A stretch of DNA of 62,638 bases from Peronospora farinosa (GCA_947646735.1 CANTFK010000200.1:1-62638); one strand, 5' to 3'; positions 29,832 to 40,539 are shown, counted from the stretch's first letter. Translations and numbers: made by a program. The notes: generated by a model not told the origin, from the letters alone.

Positions 29832-30494
29832 TTACTTGAAGAGTCCTGCTACTGCATCGTACGTACTCTTCCAAAGCTTCATGACGTATGAAGAAGTTTC
29901 CCTCGTCACCTTCTTTTCGTCAATCTTCAGGCCCACGTAAACATTCTCGTCTTGTCGTCTTGGAGCAAGTTTCAAAGTCTCTGCTTCTGCCTCCTTGTCC
30001 TTTTGTCGATCAGCTTCCGCCACAACAAGTTCAACTCTCACCCCCATTTCCTTCTCCACAATATCTATCACTTTCTCCAGTCGGTCCTCTAGCCACATCA
30101 CTTGATTCTCGAGATACTCGAAACGTTTCTCCATTTCTCGTTCTTCTTGCAATTGCTGCTCTTTTTGCTTTATTTCTTTTGCGCGTGTACTTGCAGCTGA
30201 GCGTGAATACTCAAGTGATGCGACACTTAAAGCTACAGAAAATATCAATATCTCGCCAACTAAATCTGCTCCATGTTCTACTGCTTGATCCGTAGGAAGC
30301 GGTTTAATCGTATAAGTCGAGATATCTCGAAATCCCATATGAAGTTTCATAGTAAAATGATGTTGTTGTTGACCCAAATGAAAACATATTAAATTTAATA
30401 AAGGATGAGCCTTGGAACGAGATTTAATCTTACGTGCTAAGGGTTTTGTCAATGTACGAGCCACAAGGCCACCTAATTTGATCATTGGTAGCAT
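29832..30494 (-). CDS. OPA3: OPA3-like mitochondrial protein (220 aa)
   Basis: Start chosen at 30494, giving MLPMIKLGGLVARTLTKPLA, the conserved OPA3 N-terminus, followed by RKIKSRSKAHPLLNLICFHL and GADLVGEILIFSVALSVASL, a hydrophobic segment typical of the family. A Lys/Glu coiled coil follows (KEIKQKEQQLQEEREMEKRF, EYLENQVMWLEDRLEKVIDI). OPA3 proteins act at mitochondrial membranes and influence morphology and lipid balance; that role is from the family, not shown here. The C-terminal 60 residues are a longer extension than in most animal members. An upstream in-frame ATG at 30563 is possible but lies outside the conserved start. No intron needed. Confidence 0.88.
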   Translation of the reverse strand: MLPMIKLGGLVARTLTKPLARKIKSRSKAHPLLNLICFHLGQQQHHFTMKLHMGFRDISTYTIKPLPTDQAVEHGADLVGEILIFSVALSVASLEYSRSAASTRAKEIKQKEQQLQEEREMEKRFEYLENQVMWLEDRLEKVIDIVEKEMGVRVELVVAEADRQKDKEAEAETLKLAPRRQDENVYVGLKIDEKKVTRETSSYVMKLWKSTYDAVAGLFK

Positions 30495-30631
30495 GATGCT
30501 GGAAGTGGAGGAATAGTTTATACAAGTCAAACATAATGTCATGTGTTGTACACAAAAAAGCACTTACGGGACACTATACAGAGTAGCAAACGACCTTCCT
30601 TCATGGCACGTCGTAATACCACAAAAATGTT

Positions 30632-30825
30632 TTATTTTTCATTTGGCACGTTATCGTCGCTGGTTACTACAATTGTTTCTGTGTATTTCGTAGCTGCTTC
30701 CTTGCCTCGTGCTCGTCTTGTAAAGCGCTTTTTACTGGTTTGGGTTCTTGCTGTGCCTATGAGACGATTGACGGTGGTTCGTTTTCCCACAGGAACGTGA
30801 TCGACTTTGTCGACATTCGTGTCTT
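30632..30825 (-). other. open minus-strand stretch without start codon, between OPA3 and helicase genes
   Basis: About 64 codons open: VDHVPVGKRTTVNRLIGTAR, TQTSKKRFTRRARGKEAATK, YTETIVVTSDDNVPNEK then stop. It reads like a basic C-terminal exon but has no ATG and no convincing acceptor. The opposite strand has an ORF (MARRNTTKMFYFSFGTLSSL...) with hydrophobic segments. Neither is supported enough to call. Confidence 0.2.
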
Positions 30826-30875
30826 CTCACAGCACCATGACCACTCTTTCCAATGTGCTGCCTCGTTGCGGCTCC

Positions 30876-33800
30876 TTAGACTTCCGAATCGATGAGGATC
30901 CACTTGATGCGGCGGAAACACTTTCGCACAATCTCTTCCAGTTCACCGTAACGTCCGCTGTACATGAGCAAATTGTGCATCAAACGCAGGCGATCGCCCA
31001 CATGACGCAGGCGTTTCTTAATCTGGTTCAGCTGCGATGTGCCAAGCCCCGGGGGAATCAAGTTTTCCACGACGGTGCGAAAGACGTATCCGTCCAACGG
31101 ATCGCTTAATGCTACCCGCATCCGCAGTTCTTCCGGTGCGTTCTCTCCCAGCCCATTAAGCTTGTCCTCGTATGTCTGAAGCAACGCCGACACTTTCTCC
31201 CAAGCCTCCTCTTGTCCAGGAAGAGGGGCGAGCTCCGCTCCATGAGCGTACTCCGGATGAAACTTCTCGCGGCCAACAACACGCAACAGCATGCTAAACA
31301 GGGCAAGCTGAAACGAAATATTGTCACCGGGTTTGTGGTGAAACTCTTTCAGCAAAACCTCCAAGATCCAAAAGATGCCCAGCCCTTCCGACGGATCATC
31401 GCGGCACTCCCACACCAGCTTGGCGACGGACAAATCGACCGCGAGACTATACTCCGGTTTGGTCACACCGAATTGGGTCATCCATTCTACAGACTTGGTC
31501 AAGTACGACTCCTGCTTCTTTGGCGACGAAGGCGTAGCCCCCCTGACCATGTACTCATCTAGTGGGTGCGCAACAATGCGCTGCATGATGTCACTTGTGA
31601 CATTGTTCGAAAGCAACTTTTGCAAAGCAATCGTCGGGTACAGCGACTTACGACCCGTGACATCCGGCAGTAAACCACGCATTAAAAACTGAATACGGGA
31701 CCACGATAGACCAGCGAACAGAATGTTACCCTGTCGATCTAGACCTCGACGTCCAGCACGGCCAGCCATTTGCTGTACCATCAGCGACGTCAAGACATCG
31801 TCCGCCGTATCTTCACAGAAGCAGCACGTTCGGAACGGCATGTTCACACCGTAGGCAAGCGAGTCATCGGAGAATACGACCGCTAGACGACCGGCCTGGG
31901 CAAGCGCTTGCACAATTCGGAGGTACGCCGCGGGCAGGTTTTGGTTATAGATAGCAATACCGCGCCGCAGCGAACGCACCAGCGCGTGTCCATCATCGGA
32001 GTCTTCAGACAGTTCACGACGCAGCTGCCACTTAATTTCCTTGAACTCGGTAGCAGTAAGGCGGGAACTAGCGGGGCCCAACACAAAATCGGGATGAGGG
32101 GCATAAATATCCGGAGGCGGCTTCTCCTCAAATGCCTGTGACTCGCGGTCGTCCTCTTCCTTGCCCTTCGCCTTCACCTTCGCCTCACGCTTCTTCATGG
32201 ACGCCTGGTTCTTCTCCCACTCGGCGTACTCAATTTGCACCTTTTCACGAAAATTCGGGTACTTTGCAGTCTCAGCTGCCTCTATGGACGCCAGGAGCTG
32301 ATTGAAAAGCTGACGACATCGAACCGAGTCAAGCTGGAACGCAATGGCAGGAACAAGATTTTTGGCGCAGAGCTGGTTCACGAGGGCGTACACGTCCACC
32401 GAACTAGAAGGGTTGATGTCCCGTGGGTCGTGAAGCGCCACAGTAATGTCCTGCAGACTTGCTGGAGGCGCAAAGGAATCAAGAAGTGACTGAGTTGCCT
32501 TGGGCTCCTTCGAAGCGAGATCCTCCAAGCGCTTCTTGATCTTGTCTTCGTACTTTTTAGACTCCATTAACGTGATACGGTGAGTGCGGTTACCAAGGTC
32601 AACAACATAGTCCTCATCGTCGTCATCATTCTTCGACTTTTTATCTTTTTTCGACTTCTTATCCTTCTTCGACTTCTTGTCCTTCTTGTTCAATGTGATG
32701 GGGGCTGCAGTGTCAGCTTTAATCTCATCCTCGAGTTCAAAGAACTTGTGCGGGTCCACGTCTTCAATCAAATCAGCCGAGTAGAACTTTTCCATTGCTT
32801 GCCATAAAGCGAACGCATCGCGAGGAGTGAACGCCAGGTCACCAGCATCAAAACCGATGGTCATTAGGTAGTCCAGAGTAACACCGGCGCATGGGTGCAG
32901 ATACACCATTTCTTGTTTCTTCTTGGCACTCTCCTCTTTGGCCTCCTCTTCGTACCAGATAATACGCTGCAAATTAATAAAACGGCCCTTGTACTCGAGC
33001 AGGTGAACTTCACGCGCAAGGTGCGACTCCCACCAGCTTTTAAGCATCTCCGCATTGCCGATCGTAGCAGACAATGCCAAGAAGGGGCACGTCACGGCCT
33101 TAATGATACGTTCCAACGCGTCACCCTCCGGTCCGTTCAAGTCGTGAACTTCATCATACACGGCGTACTGGAAATCATAGCCAATGTCAATGAGCGTCGA
33201 CTCCACAGCACGAGGAGTACCGACAGCAACACGAAATCCGGGAGGCAGGAATACGGTCCCCTCGGTGATGAGAGCAACGGAGCCTTTCACCATTGCCTGG
33301 AACAGCGCTGCCACCTGCCATGCAAGTGGATCAGTAGGGACAATGAATAGCACTTTGCCTCCTACTACCGACACGTAGGACGATAGCACCGTCTTGCCGG
33401 AACTTGTTGGTGCACACACAATAACTGAGTTATTTTGGTCAATGTGGGACAACACCGTACGCTGCCAATCATCAAGAATAAACTTGTTCATGTGGTGCAT
33501 ATTAAGAGGTGGCAATCGGTCCGACATCTCTGTAAGTTGCCACTCGATCAAGTCTTTCCCACTTAAATAGTCATTAATAATCTTGACGTATTTCCGGTAC
33601 TTCTTGTGAACAGCATTAAGCTCCAATAGTAACTTCGTATCTTCCATGTCATCCATTTTCTTTTGTTTGTCATGTTTTTTCCGTCCATCCGGTCCCACAA
33701 TAGAGCGTTCAGGCATGAGCTTTGTCCGTTGGATCTCCCAGAGTGTATCCACTGCATCCGTATACTCTTTTTTCTTGCAACAATCACGTAAAATCTCATA

Positions 33801-34190
33801 TAATTGTTTTAAACGACCTGTAGGAGTCATCATCTTCATATTCAATAGATTCTTGGACTTTTTCACATTTGCAAGCTTTTCTTCATCGACTTTACTTTGT
33901 TTTTGAGCTTTATCTTTTGCCAATTGCATACGAATTAAATCGGCTTTTTTCACTTTAGTACCAGCTGTCACAGTATGAAGTATCTTGTCTTCCTTAACAA
34001 GGCCACTGCTTTTCTTGTCCTTTGTAATGAATTGAACTATTGATTGCGTCTCGTCTTCTTGTTCTTCAGGCCATAAATTACGTGGATTAAAAGGATTCGT
34101 TGGTGCCAAATCACGTAATATCACAGGCATACGATCCGGCCACACTTTTTGCCAGTTCACATCAAACATTCCCGACTTTTTATCTCCCAT
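30876..34190 (-). CDS. DEVH-box RNA helicase, Ski2-like/DDX60-like
   Basis: Single long exon; start set at 34190 (MGDKKSGMFDVNWQKVWPDR), 1,104 residues; an in-frame ATG at 34250 would add 20. The SF2 motifs are in order: Q-like W and CAPTSSGKT (motif I, about residue 260), VGTPRAVES (Ib), DEVH (motif II, about 345), LSATIGN (III), FSDDSLAYGVNMP (V region) and QQMAGRAGRRG (VI, about 825). DEVH and the C-terminal TGRKSLYPTIALQKLL...MVRGAT region point to the DDX60 branch of Ski2-like helicases, acting on RNA. A Lys-rich low-complexity insert (KKDKKSKKDKKSK) lies near residue 530. Human DDX60 is about 1,700 residues, so the N-terminal portion is much shorter here. Diverges from the PRPP synthetase gene. 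Confidence 0.9.
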   Translation of the reverse strand: MGDKKSGMFDVNWQKVWPDRMPVILRDLAPTNPFNPRNLWPEEQEDETQSIVQFITKDKKSSGLVKEDKILHTVTAGTKVKKADLIRMQLAKDKAQKQSKVDEEKLANVKKSKNLLNMKMMTPTGRLKQLYEILRDCCKKKEYTDAVDTLWEIQRTKLMPERSIVGPDGRKKHDKQKKMDDMEDTKLLLELNAVHKKYRKYVKIINDYLSGKDLIEWQLTEMSDRLPPLNMHHMNKFILDDWQRTVLSHIDQNNSVIVCAPTSSGKTVLSSYVSVVGGKVLFIVPTDPLAWQVAALFQAMVKGSVALITEGTVFLPPGFRVAVGTPRAVESTLIDIGYDFQYAVYDEVHDLNGPEGDALERIIKAVTCPFLALSATIGNAEMLKSWWESHLAREVHLLEYKGRFINLQRIIWYEEEAKEESAKKKQEMVYLHPCAGVTLDYLMTIGFDAGDLAFTPRDAFALWQAMEKFYSADLIEDVDPHKFFELEDEIKADTAAPITLNKKDKKSKKDKKSKKDKKSKNDDDDEDYVVDLGNRTHRITLMESKKYEDKIKKRLEDLASKEPKATQSLLDSFAPPASLQDITVALHDPRDINPSSSVDVYALVNQLCAKNLVPAIAFQLDSVRCRQLFNQLLASIEAAETAKYPNFREKVQIEYAEWEKNQASMKKREAKVKAKGKEEDDRESQAFEEKPPPDIYAPHPDFVLGPASSRLTATEFKEIKWQLRRELSEDSDDGHALVRSLRRGIAIYNQNLPAAYLRIVQALAQAGRLAVVFSDDSLAYGVNMPFRTCCFCEDTADDVLTSLMVQQMAGRAGRRGLDRQGNILFAGLSWSRIQFLMRGLLPDVTGRKSLYPTIALQKLLSNNVTSDIMQRIVAHPLDEYMVRGATPSSPKKQESYLTKSVEWMTQFGVTKPEYSLAVDLSVAKLVWECRDDPSEGLGIFWILEVLLKEFHHKPGDNISFQLALFSMLLRVVGREKFHPEYAHGAELAPLPGQEEAWEKVSALLQTYEDKLNGLGENAPEELRMRVALSDPLDGYVFRTVVENLIPPGLGTSQLNQIKKRLRHVGDRLRLMHNLLMYSGRYGELEEIVRKCFRRIKWILIDSEV

Positions 34191-34353
34191 TATCAAGACT
34201 TTGTTCTCGACGTGGTAAATTAGAGAATGGGAGGGAGGATTTTGCACCAACCGTCTCAGACGCTAGACACCTTTTGTTTGTATACGCATACAATGTTTAG
34301 GATCACCCATGTCACATATATTGTATGATGGAAATCACATCAATTAATGTATT

Positions 34354-34369
34354 CCACATCATTCCGTTT
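34354..34369 (+). promoter_or_regulatory. possible oomycete Inr/FPR-like promoter element
   Basis: CACATCATTCCGTTTTT resembles the TCATTYY initiator followed by a T-rich flanking region known from oomycete promoters, in the right place for the PRPP synthetase gene. A second TCATTTC is at about 34397. Sequence resemblance only. Confidence 0.3.
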
Positions 34370-34473
34370 TTAATGGCGCAGACAAATGATCACATCATTT
34401 CATAATGGTCGGTAATAAGTGTCGAAATGAGACATGGCTACAGTCTTTAACTCTTGTATATGTGATGCTATAG

Positions 34474-36007
34474 AATCGTTTTCGTATATTAAGCAACAGC
34501 TCGACATCACGGAATGTATTGGCATTGGCTACAGCAGGTGTTCTGGGTGTATTGGGTGGCAACATCACGTCTCAATTGGAATTAGCGACAGCTTTTTCGG
34601 ACGCAGACAAAAAGGAGTGTCAAGTATCTAACAAAAGTGAATGGTATCCCAATACAACCACTAAACACTGGCATTTCTATAAGGGAAAATTGAATCCAAG
34701 TGCTGCCAAGTCCATGAAGCTCTTTAAAGTGGCTGACACACCTATTGCTGACGAGATTGCGAGCTATTTGGGTGTTAAACTCAATGACATGGAAGTCAAG
34801 AAATTTAATGATGGAGAAACTAGTGTTCTCGTCAAGGAGAACGTGCGTGGTAAGCGCGTCTACATTGTCAGCTCTACGATAACAGTAGATCGGTGAGTCA
34901 GCAGTGACAAGGTAAAGTTTGTTAGTGTTTGAGGTGGAAGCTTACTTTTGCTGTCAAATTGCTGCTAGGTTGATGGAGCTACTGCTAGCAATCTCGGCCA
35001 TGCGTCGTGCTTCAGCCAAAAGCATCACAGCTGTGATCCCGTTCTACGGTTACGCGCGAATGGATCTGATGCACAAGGGCCGTGAGCCAATTGCTGCTGC
35101 TGTAAGTACTTTCGATGGAAAGACTCTTTAACCATAACATCTTGCTGACTGTCGTTGTATGATGCTTAGGATATTGCACTCATGCTCGAAACAATGGGCG
35201 TGGACCATGTTGTGTCAGTGGATCTCCACAGTGCGCAGATAGAGGGTTTCTTTAAGCCGCAAGTTCCGGTATGACGTGCGATTAAAGCTGACAGTTTAAG
35301 AGACCGCGCAAAAGTATGGATTGAATTTCACTGTCGCTACTAACATTTGATCCTTGCAGGTTGACAACCTCCAGGCCTTTCCCGTTGGCGCCGTGTACTT
35401 TTCGGAGCAGAATCTGGGCGATCCAATCGTTGTGGCGCCGCACTCGGCCGCTGTAAATCGAGCGGTGATGTTCCGTGACACTCTATCGCGGACTATTGAC
35501 GAATTTGTCCCCCTGGCATTTGTAATCCGTAAACACCAGCTTAATGAGGATCAGCCGGGTGAACTGGTGGGTGATGTCAAGGGTAAGGATTGTATCGTTG
35601 TTGATACTTTGGTGGACACCGGGTCTACTCTCGTCAAAACAGCCAAAGTACTGAAGGCTAATGGTGCCAAGACCGTATCAGCTTTTGCTGTGCACGCTCG
35701 TTACTCTGCTCATGTAAGTCTTTGACTGCATTTATTGACTGCTATTGTTTTTTTTACTTGTCTGCTGCTTCAATGTCCCTCTGATGCATGTGTGTGATGT
35801 CTTAATCTTATCTACTAGGCCATGGAGACGCTACAAAACTGCAAAGAATTGGACAAGTTGGTGACTACCAATACGATTGCTCTACATAATAACTTGGATG
35901 AAGTGTCGCCAAAGATTGTGACGTTGTCGGTGGCCCCTTTTATCGCTGAAGTCATTTCGTGTATTCACATGAAGAGCTCCATTATTCAAGTGTCGAAGAC
36001 AAAGTAG
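34474..36007 (+). CDS. PRPS: ribose-phosphate pyrophosphokinase (PRPP synthetase), at least five exons
   Basis: Makes PRPP from ribose 5-phosphate and ATP for nucleotide synthesis. Exons: up to 34892, 34969-35101, 35170-35268, 35360-35713, 35819-36007; introns 68-105 bp, GT-AG, phases agree. Seen: [80 protein letters not shown] and the PRPP-binding [15 protein letters not shown]. The catalytic-site RQDR-type segment is replaced by [16 protein letters not shown]. The first ATG was not located: the open frame goes back to an acceptor-like site at 34473 and encodes [20 protein letters not shown], resembling a mitochondrial presequence or membrane anchor. A short 5' exon (perhaps from 34326) is likely. 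Confidence 0.88.
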
Positions 36008-36143
36008 GGGGCAATAGTAGGCGGACAGAATGTCCTTGTAATTGCTCGAAATAGTTTTATCCAATCAGTAGCAATCACTTCGTCATTTTGACTGTCCCAA
36101 TTTACTGTCCCATTTCATAAATTACCGACCGAATAAACGAGCA

Positions 36144-37160
36144 ATGATGATGGCTGCTGAAGACAAGAAGCCACAGGAGGAGCTAGAATTTATTAGCATG
36201 GAGTCCGAGCCAAGTACCTCATCAGAATCAGTAGAATCGACTGCCAATACGTCTGCTAGCTTTCAAACTCATGACAAAGAGGCTCTGTACGTTGTAAACA
36301 GCAGCCACAAAGTGTCTATAGTATAGAAAAATGACTGGTGTTTTGTATAGACTCACATCCATGCAAAAGACGATATCGACTGCGAAACACCCAGTGGCGG
36401 GTTTTTTCCATTTAGTTTTCAAGGTTTTTTACGTTTTTATTTTACTTTGCCGTCAAAAAAGGGACGAATTAATTTTGACAAGCTGTTAAACTGTTTTTTT
36501 TATGCTGTAGGGTCTGGCCCTGCTCTTGTATCTATTTGGAAGTATTTTCATCAGCAATTTCGTCTTTATTTTTGTGGTTTGCATTTTACTTTTGGCCTTT
36601 GATTTTTGGACCGTCAAAGTACGTTTTTTTAAATATTAATTCAAAATATGTATTATTTTGCTATAAATGTGCTAACTATTAATTAAAATTGTTTTTTATT
36701 TGTATAGAATGTGACGGGACGACTATTGGTGGGACTGCGTTGGTGGAATAAGATTAATGAGGACGGTACAAGTGATTGGGTATTTGAATCCCATGAAGAC
36801 ATGACGGAGATTGATCCGCTTGACTCACGTATCTTCTGGACGGGACTCTATGGCGCACCAGCACTTTGGATCATGTTGTTGATTGTGGCGGTGCTCAAGT
36901 TTAACGTCGAGTGGGCTCTCATCGTTGTGGTTGGTGTAGCTTTGAACGGTGCCAACATTATCGGCTACACGAGATGCAAAAAGGATGCCAAGCAGAAAAT
37001 GCAGTCACTCATATCCAAAGGTGCCGTGGGTGCTTTTAGCTCGTCCGCTGGCTCGTCGATCATGTCTACTATTGGTGGATTGGCCCTGGGGGGAGGCCTT
37101 GGAGGCGGAATTGGAAGTGTAGAGCTGAATAAGCCCATGCAGTCTGACATCGTTGTTTGA
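36144..37160 (+). CDS. TVP23: TVP23/FAM18 Golgi membrane protein, four exons (258 aa)
   Basis: Exons 36144-36286, 36351-36423, 36511-36618, 36708-37160; introns 64-89 bp with GT-AG ends. Exon 1 is a soluble acidic N-terminus; exons 2-3 encode KTISTAKHPVAGFFHLVFK-GLALLLYLFGSIFISN and VFIFVVCILLLAFDFWTVK, exon 4 NVTGRLLVGLRWWNKINEDG with WVFESHEDM, the TVP23 signature, then two more membrane segments and a Gly/Ser tail. The family (four membrane segments, about 200-260 residues) works in late Golgi/endosome vesicle traffic. Ends 190 bp from the convergent kinase gene. The first ATG of three (MMMAAEDKK) is used. Confidence 0.93.
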
Positions 37161-37349
37161 AATGCTGAGGACGAGTCCGCAAGCATGCAGACAGAATGTT
37201 GACATCGAGTGCACTGGTCATTAGCTATCGGTATATTCTCATTATATGCAGAGAGAAAGATGAAAAGAATCAGAAGGGTTCTCTTATGCTGACGTACCAT
37301 GTCGTCGGGTCAACACAACGCACACTTGCTAATTGCCCTCAACAAATGC

Positions 37350-39145
37350 CTAGTCGCCACCAGAGGTCGTGATCAGATCCTTCATTTGCTCGTTCAACTG
37401 AGTATAGAACTTGTGATACTCGAATATGTCGCCCTTGCCGCGACGCACCTCCACCAGGTGAAGGCTATCCGCGAGCATGAAGATCTGAATGACTACACCG
37501 ACAGCACCCTTAGGTGTCTGCAGCACGGCCTTCACCTTTGAAGAGTTCTCCACATTAATCTCGCAGTGGAGACTCTCCAAGTGGCCCGTCAGGCGAGTCA
37601 TGATGCTCGCTGCCGGGATAGTTGACGTGAACTGCGTTGCCCGCTTAACTCGCTTTTCATCATTGCTCTGGAACATGCGATTGAGAGCCATTCCGCCGCA
37701 CATATTGATCAGGTCGAACGCATTCATCACCTTCAGGCCTCCGTCTAACTTGTCCTTCTTGCCGGAGTTAATCTCATCCTGGTGCTCCAGGATGGCCGCA
37801 TCCAAATCGGCCTGGCTCGGCTTAATGGTCATGTGGTCAACGGGATCGGGCACAGGAGCAGTCGCCAATTCCGCACTAATCGTACCAGCGCCAGCACCTG
37901 AAGACGCCTGCTCGTCGGCACCATGTGCGTTCACAAACCACTCGTCCTGTAGAATGTCCTTGATTGTAATTCGTGTTTCCGGATCAGGAACAAGAATGTT
38001 GTTCAGCAGCGCTTTGACGCGGGGTGTGAACCAGCTCGGGTACGAATATTCGGCCTTTTGGATCTTGCGGAACAGTGCCGACATTGTCGGCTCATCAAAA
38101 GGTAGAAAACCAGCCAGCAGCACGTACAAAATTACACCCATCGACCAGACATCAGCAGCGCGTCCGTCGTAGCCCTTGTCGGCAAGGACTTCAGGGGCCA
38201 CATAGTTTGGTGTTCCACACGTCGTATGCAGCAGCGACGCACGCGAACTCTCTGGGCCGTCCGAACCGCCACCTTCGTACAAAGCCGAGAGACCAAAGTC
38301 GGATATCTTTAAATCTCCATTTTCGTCCAGCAGTAGGTTTTCTACAAAGAGCAAGTTCAGTCCTCCATCATGCAGTCACAGTCTTCAGGAAAATAAGCAA
38401 ACACCGACCCGGCTTCAAGTCACGATGACACACGCCATTCTCATGGCAGTACTGCACGCCATCCACAAGCTGACGAAAGTAGAAACGCGCAGTCTCTTCG
38501 CTGAATCTATTGTTCCAGTCACAAGATAATCACAAACGACATGTAAGTCACCGTATAATCTCATACACTTTGCCCTCATTAATTATCAATATACGTGCCT
38601 TCCTTCGCTCACAATCTTGTCAAATAGCTCACCACCCGTAATAAGCTCCAGTACAATGAAAATCTACAACATCCATTGAGTACATCTTTCCTCTCCTATA
38701 ACATAGCAATTGGACAGACCTTGGTACGACTAGCGAGCACTTCCTTCAGCACTACAACGTGCTTATGGCGCACCATTTTCATAATCGAAATTTCTTTCTT
38801 AATCTGTGCACCCATATTTTGTTTCTGAATCTTTTCCTTGTCCAAAACTTTAATAGCCACCCGCTCGTCCGTCTCTGTATTCACTGCATACTTGACCCTA
38901 CAATAACATTCCAGCTACATTAACCTCTATAGTGCAATATATCACTATAAAGAGAGAGAGAGAGAGAGAGAGAACTTACTTTCCAAACGTTCCTTCGCCT
39001 AACGTTTTTCCAATCTCGTACTTCCCTATACAATACATACAATAGTAACTAAGTCACAAGCTTCCATTCTACTACAATAACAGCATACAAGATAGAGTCA
39101 CAATAGACACAATAAGTTACAAAACGTACCAACTTTCTTGACCAT
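37350..39145 (-). CDS. CIPK/SnRK3-like protein kinase with NAF motif, six exons (464 aa)
   Basis: Exons 39145-39130, 39025-38980, 38897-38720, 38663-38599, 38506-38409, 38341-37350. Kinase domain, about residues 6-265: [17 protein letters not shown] (P-loop), [11 protein letters not shown] (Lys), [69 protein letters not shown]. After a linker, [18 protein letters not shown] is an NAF/FISL motif, which in plants binds CBL calcium sensors and relieves autoinhibition; the C-terminal fold resembles a PPI/KA1 domain. A CBL-like partner is inferred, not seen here. Intron 4 (38507-38598) uses a GC donor. Divergent from the COG0523 GTPase, 194 bp between starts. Confidence 0.9.
38951..38972. repeat. 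(AG)11 microsatellite in kinase intron 2
   Basis: Eleven AG dinucleotides, eight bases before the donor site of the preceding exon's edge at 38980 (read on plus strand); on the transcript it is a CT run just after the GTAAGTT donor. Confidence 0.93.
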
Positions 39146-39339
39146 TTTTCAAGTCGTTCCCTCTGTGAGAGATCTCCTTTTTTCAAGTGTGTGAGCTCTT
39201 GGATTGGATTTTTTTCGTTTCAGAGTGTGGTACACACCATATTCACTTTACTACCTTCGAAAAAAAAAACGAATCCATCTCGCTTTTTGTTATATTTCCG
39301 ACGATCCTTTTTCTACTAAGTACGAAATGATCATCATTC

Positions 39340-40539
39340 TTGAAATCAATTGTAAAGTTCATGGAGTTACACGATATACCGCCCGAGCTGGAGGAACTTG
39401 TCGTTGTGACGTCGTTACCGACGATCCCCGTGACGATTTTATCTGGATTTTTAGGAGCTGGGAAGACGACTTTGCTTCAGTTCATCTTGCTAGAGGACCA
39501 TGGCAAACGTATTGCAGTGATTGAGAACGAATTCGGTGAAGAAGTGGGGGTTGAGAGTCTCGTGGCGAAAGACGGCACGGATGGGAAAGTAATGGACGGA
39601 TTTTATGAGCTAAGCAATGGATGTGTCTGCTGTTCTGTACGTGATGATTTGGTGAATACACTGGAGAAGCTGCTAGAGCGTCGAGATCGTTTTGATTACA
39701 TTCTAGTCGAGACGACGGGGATGGCAGATCCAGGCAAAGTAGCAAGTATTTTTTGGGTGGACAATGAACTAGATGGCAGAATAATATTAGATGGTATTGT
39801 GACGGTTGTGGATGCACCACGACTTGAGTTTCACTTGAAACATCGAGATACGCAACGAGAAGCAGCAGCTCAATTGGCTTATGCTGATAGAATCTTGTTG
39901 AATAAAGGAGACTTGGTTCATGGACAAGAAAAGAGGCAGCAGATTGAGGACAGAGTGAAACAGATCAATGGGATTGCAAGTGTGAAATGGACAGAGAGAT
40001 CGAGAGTGGATCTGGATGATATTCTTAATATCAAGAGCTTTACGACGAATAGAGCAGAGCAGGTGGAGAAGGAGCTGCAACGATTACTGCATGAAGGTGA
40101 GAACAAAGACGAACAGGGTCACGGAAACTTTGATGATGAGCAGTGTGCCTCTGCTACGCACACGGGTGGCATGCAAACCACTTGTGTAAGAATTCGAGAT
40201 GGACCGCTGGACCAGGACAAACTAGAGAGGTGGCTTGGAAAATTGCTCTGGGAACAGGACGAAGACGTGGGTGCTGAGATGGAGCTGGGCTTCGATACGG
40301 TCAAGCATCAGAAGCTTTTTCGCGTGAAGGGCGTGGTTGCAGTTGCAGGCGATCCCCACAAATTTATATTGCAAGCTGTGCACGAGCTGTTTGAAGTCTA
40401 TCCTTCTGAAGAATGTTGGACAAAAGATGAGCTGAACGGTACAGATGCCCGAGTCACGCAAGTGGTCTTCATCGGTCTTAATCTTCGCAAGAACGAGCTG
40501 CAAGCAGGCCTCGAGGGGTGCATTGTGAGCGAGAAGTAA
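39340..40539 (+). CDS. COG0523 GTPase, zinc-regulated metallochaperone (ZNG1/CBWD-like), 399 aa
   Basis: Single exon. G3E GTPase of the CobW/UreG family: [20 protein letters not shown] (Walker A), [10 protein letters not shown], the metal-binding [11 protein letters not shown] (CXCC), [14 protein letters not shown] (Walker B region), and [12 protein letters not shown] (NKXD). The C-terminal CobW_C domain covers about 275-395 ([40 protein letters not shown]). Eukaryotic members deliver zinc to clients such as methionine aminopeptidase; substrate choice is inferred. An internal start ([13 protein letters not shown]) seven codons downstream is also plausible. Shares a 194-bp divergent promoter with the kinase. 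Confidence 0.93.
   Translation: MKSIVKFMELHDIPPELEELVVVTSLPTIPVTILSGFLGAGKTTLLQFILLEDHGKRIAVIENEFGEEVGVESLVAKDGTDGKVMDGFYELSNGCVCCSVRDDLVNTLEKLLERRDRFDYILVETTGMADPGKVASIFWVDNELDGRIILDGIVTVVDAPRLEFHLKHRDTQREAAAQLAYADRILLNKGDLVHGQEKRQQIEDRVKQINGIASVKWTERSRVDLDDILNIKSFTTNRAEQVEKELQRLLHEGENKDEQGHGNFDDEQCASATHTGGMQTTCVRIRDGPLDQDKLERWLGKLLWEQDEDVGAEMELGFDTVKHQKLFRVKGVVAVAGDPHKFILQAVHELFEVYPSEECWTKDELNGTDARVTQVVFIGLNLRKNELQAGLEGCIVSEK

Noticed and set aside
30543..30800. Small plus-strand membrane protein (MARRNTTKMFYFSFGTL...)
   Set aside because: The other strand is also open with a more protein-like composition; no support to choose, so listed only as an unassigned open stretch.
39482..40304. 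Several minus-strand frames rich in Ser, Leu and His
   Set aside because: Antisense of the COG0523 GTPase gene.
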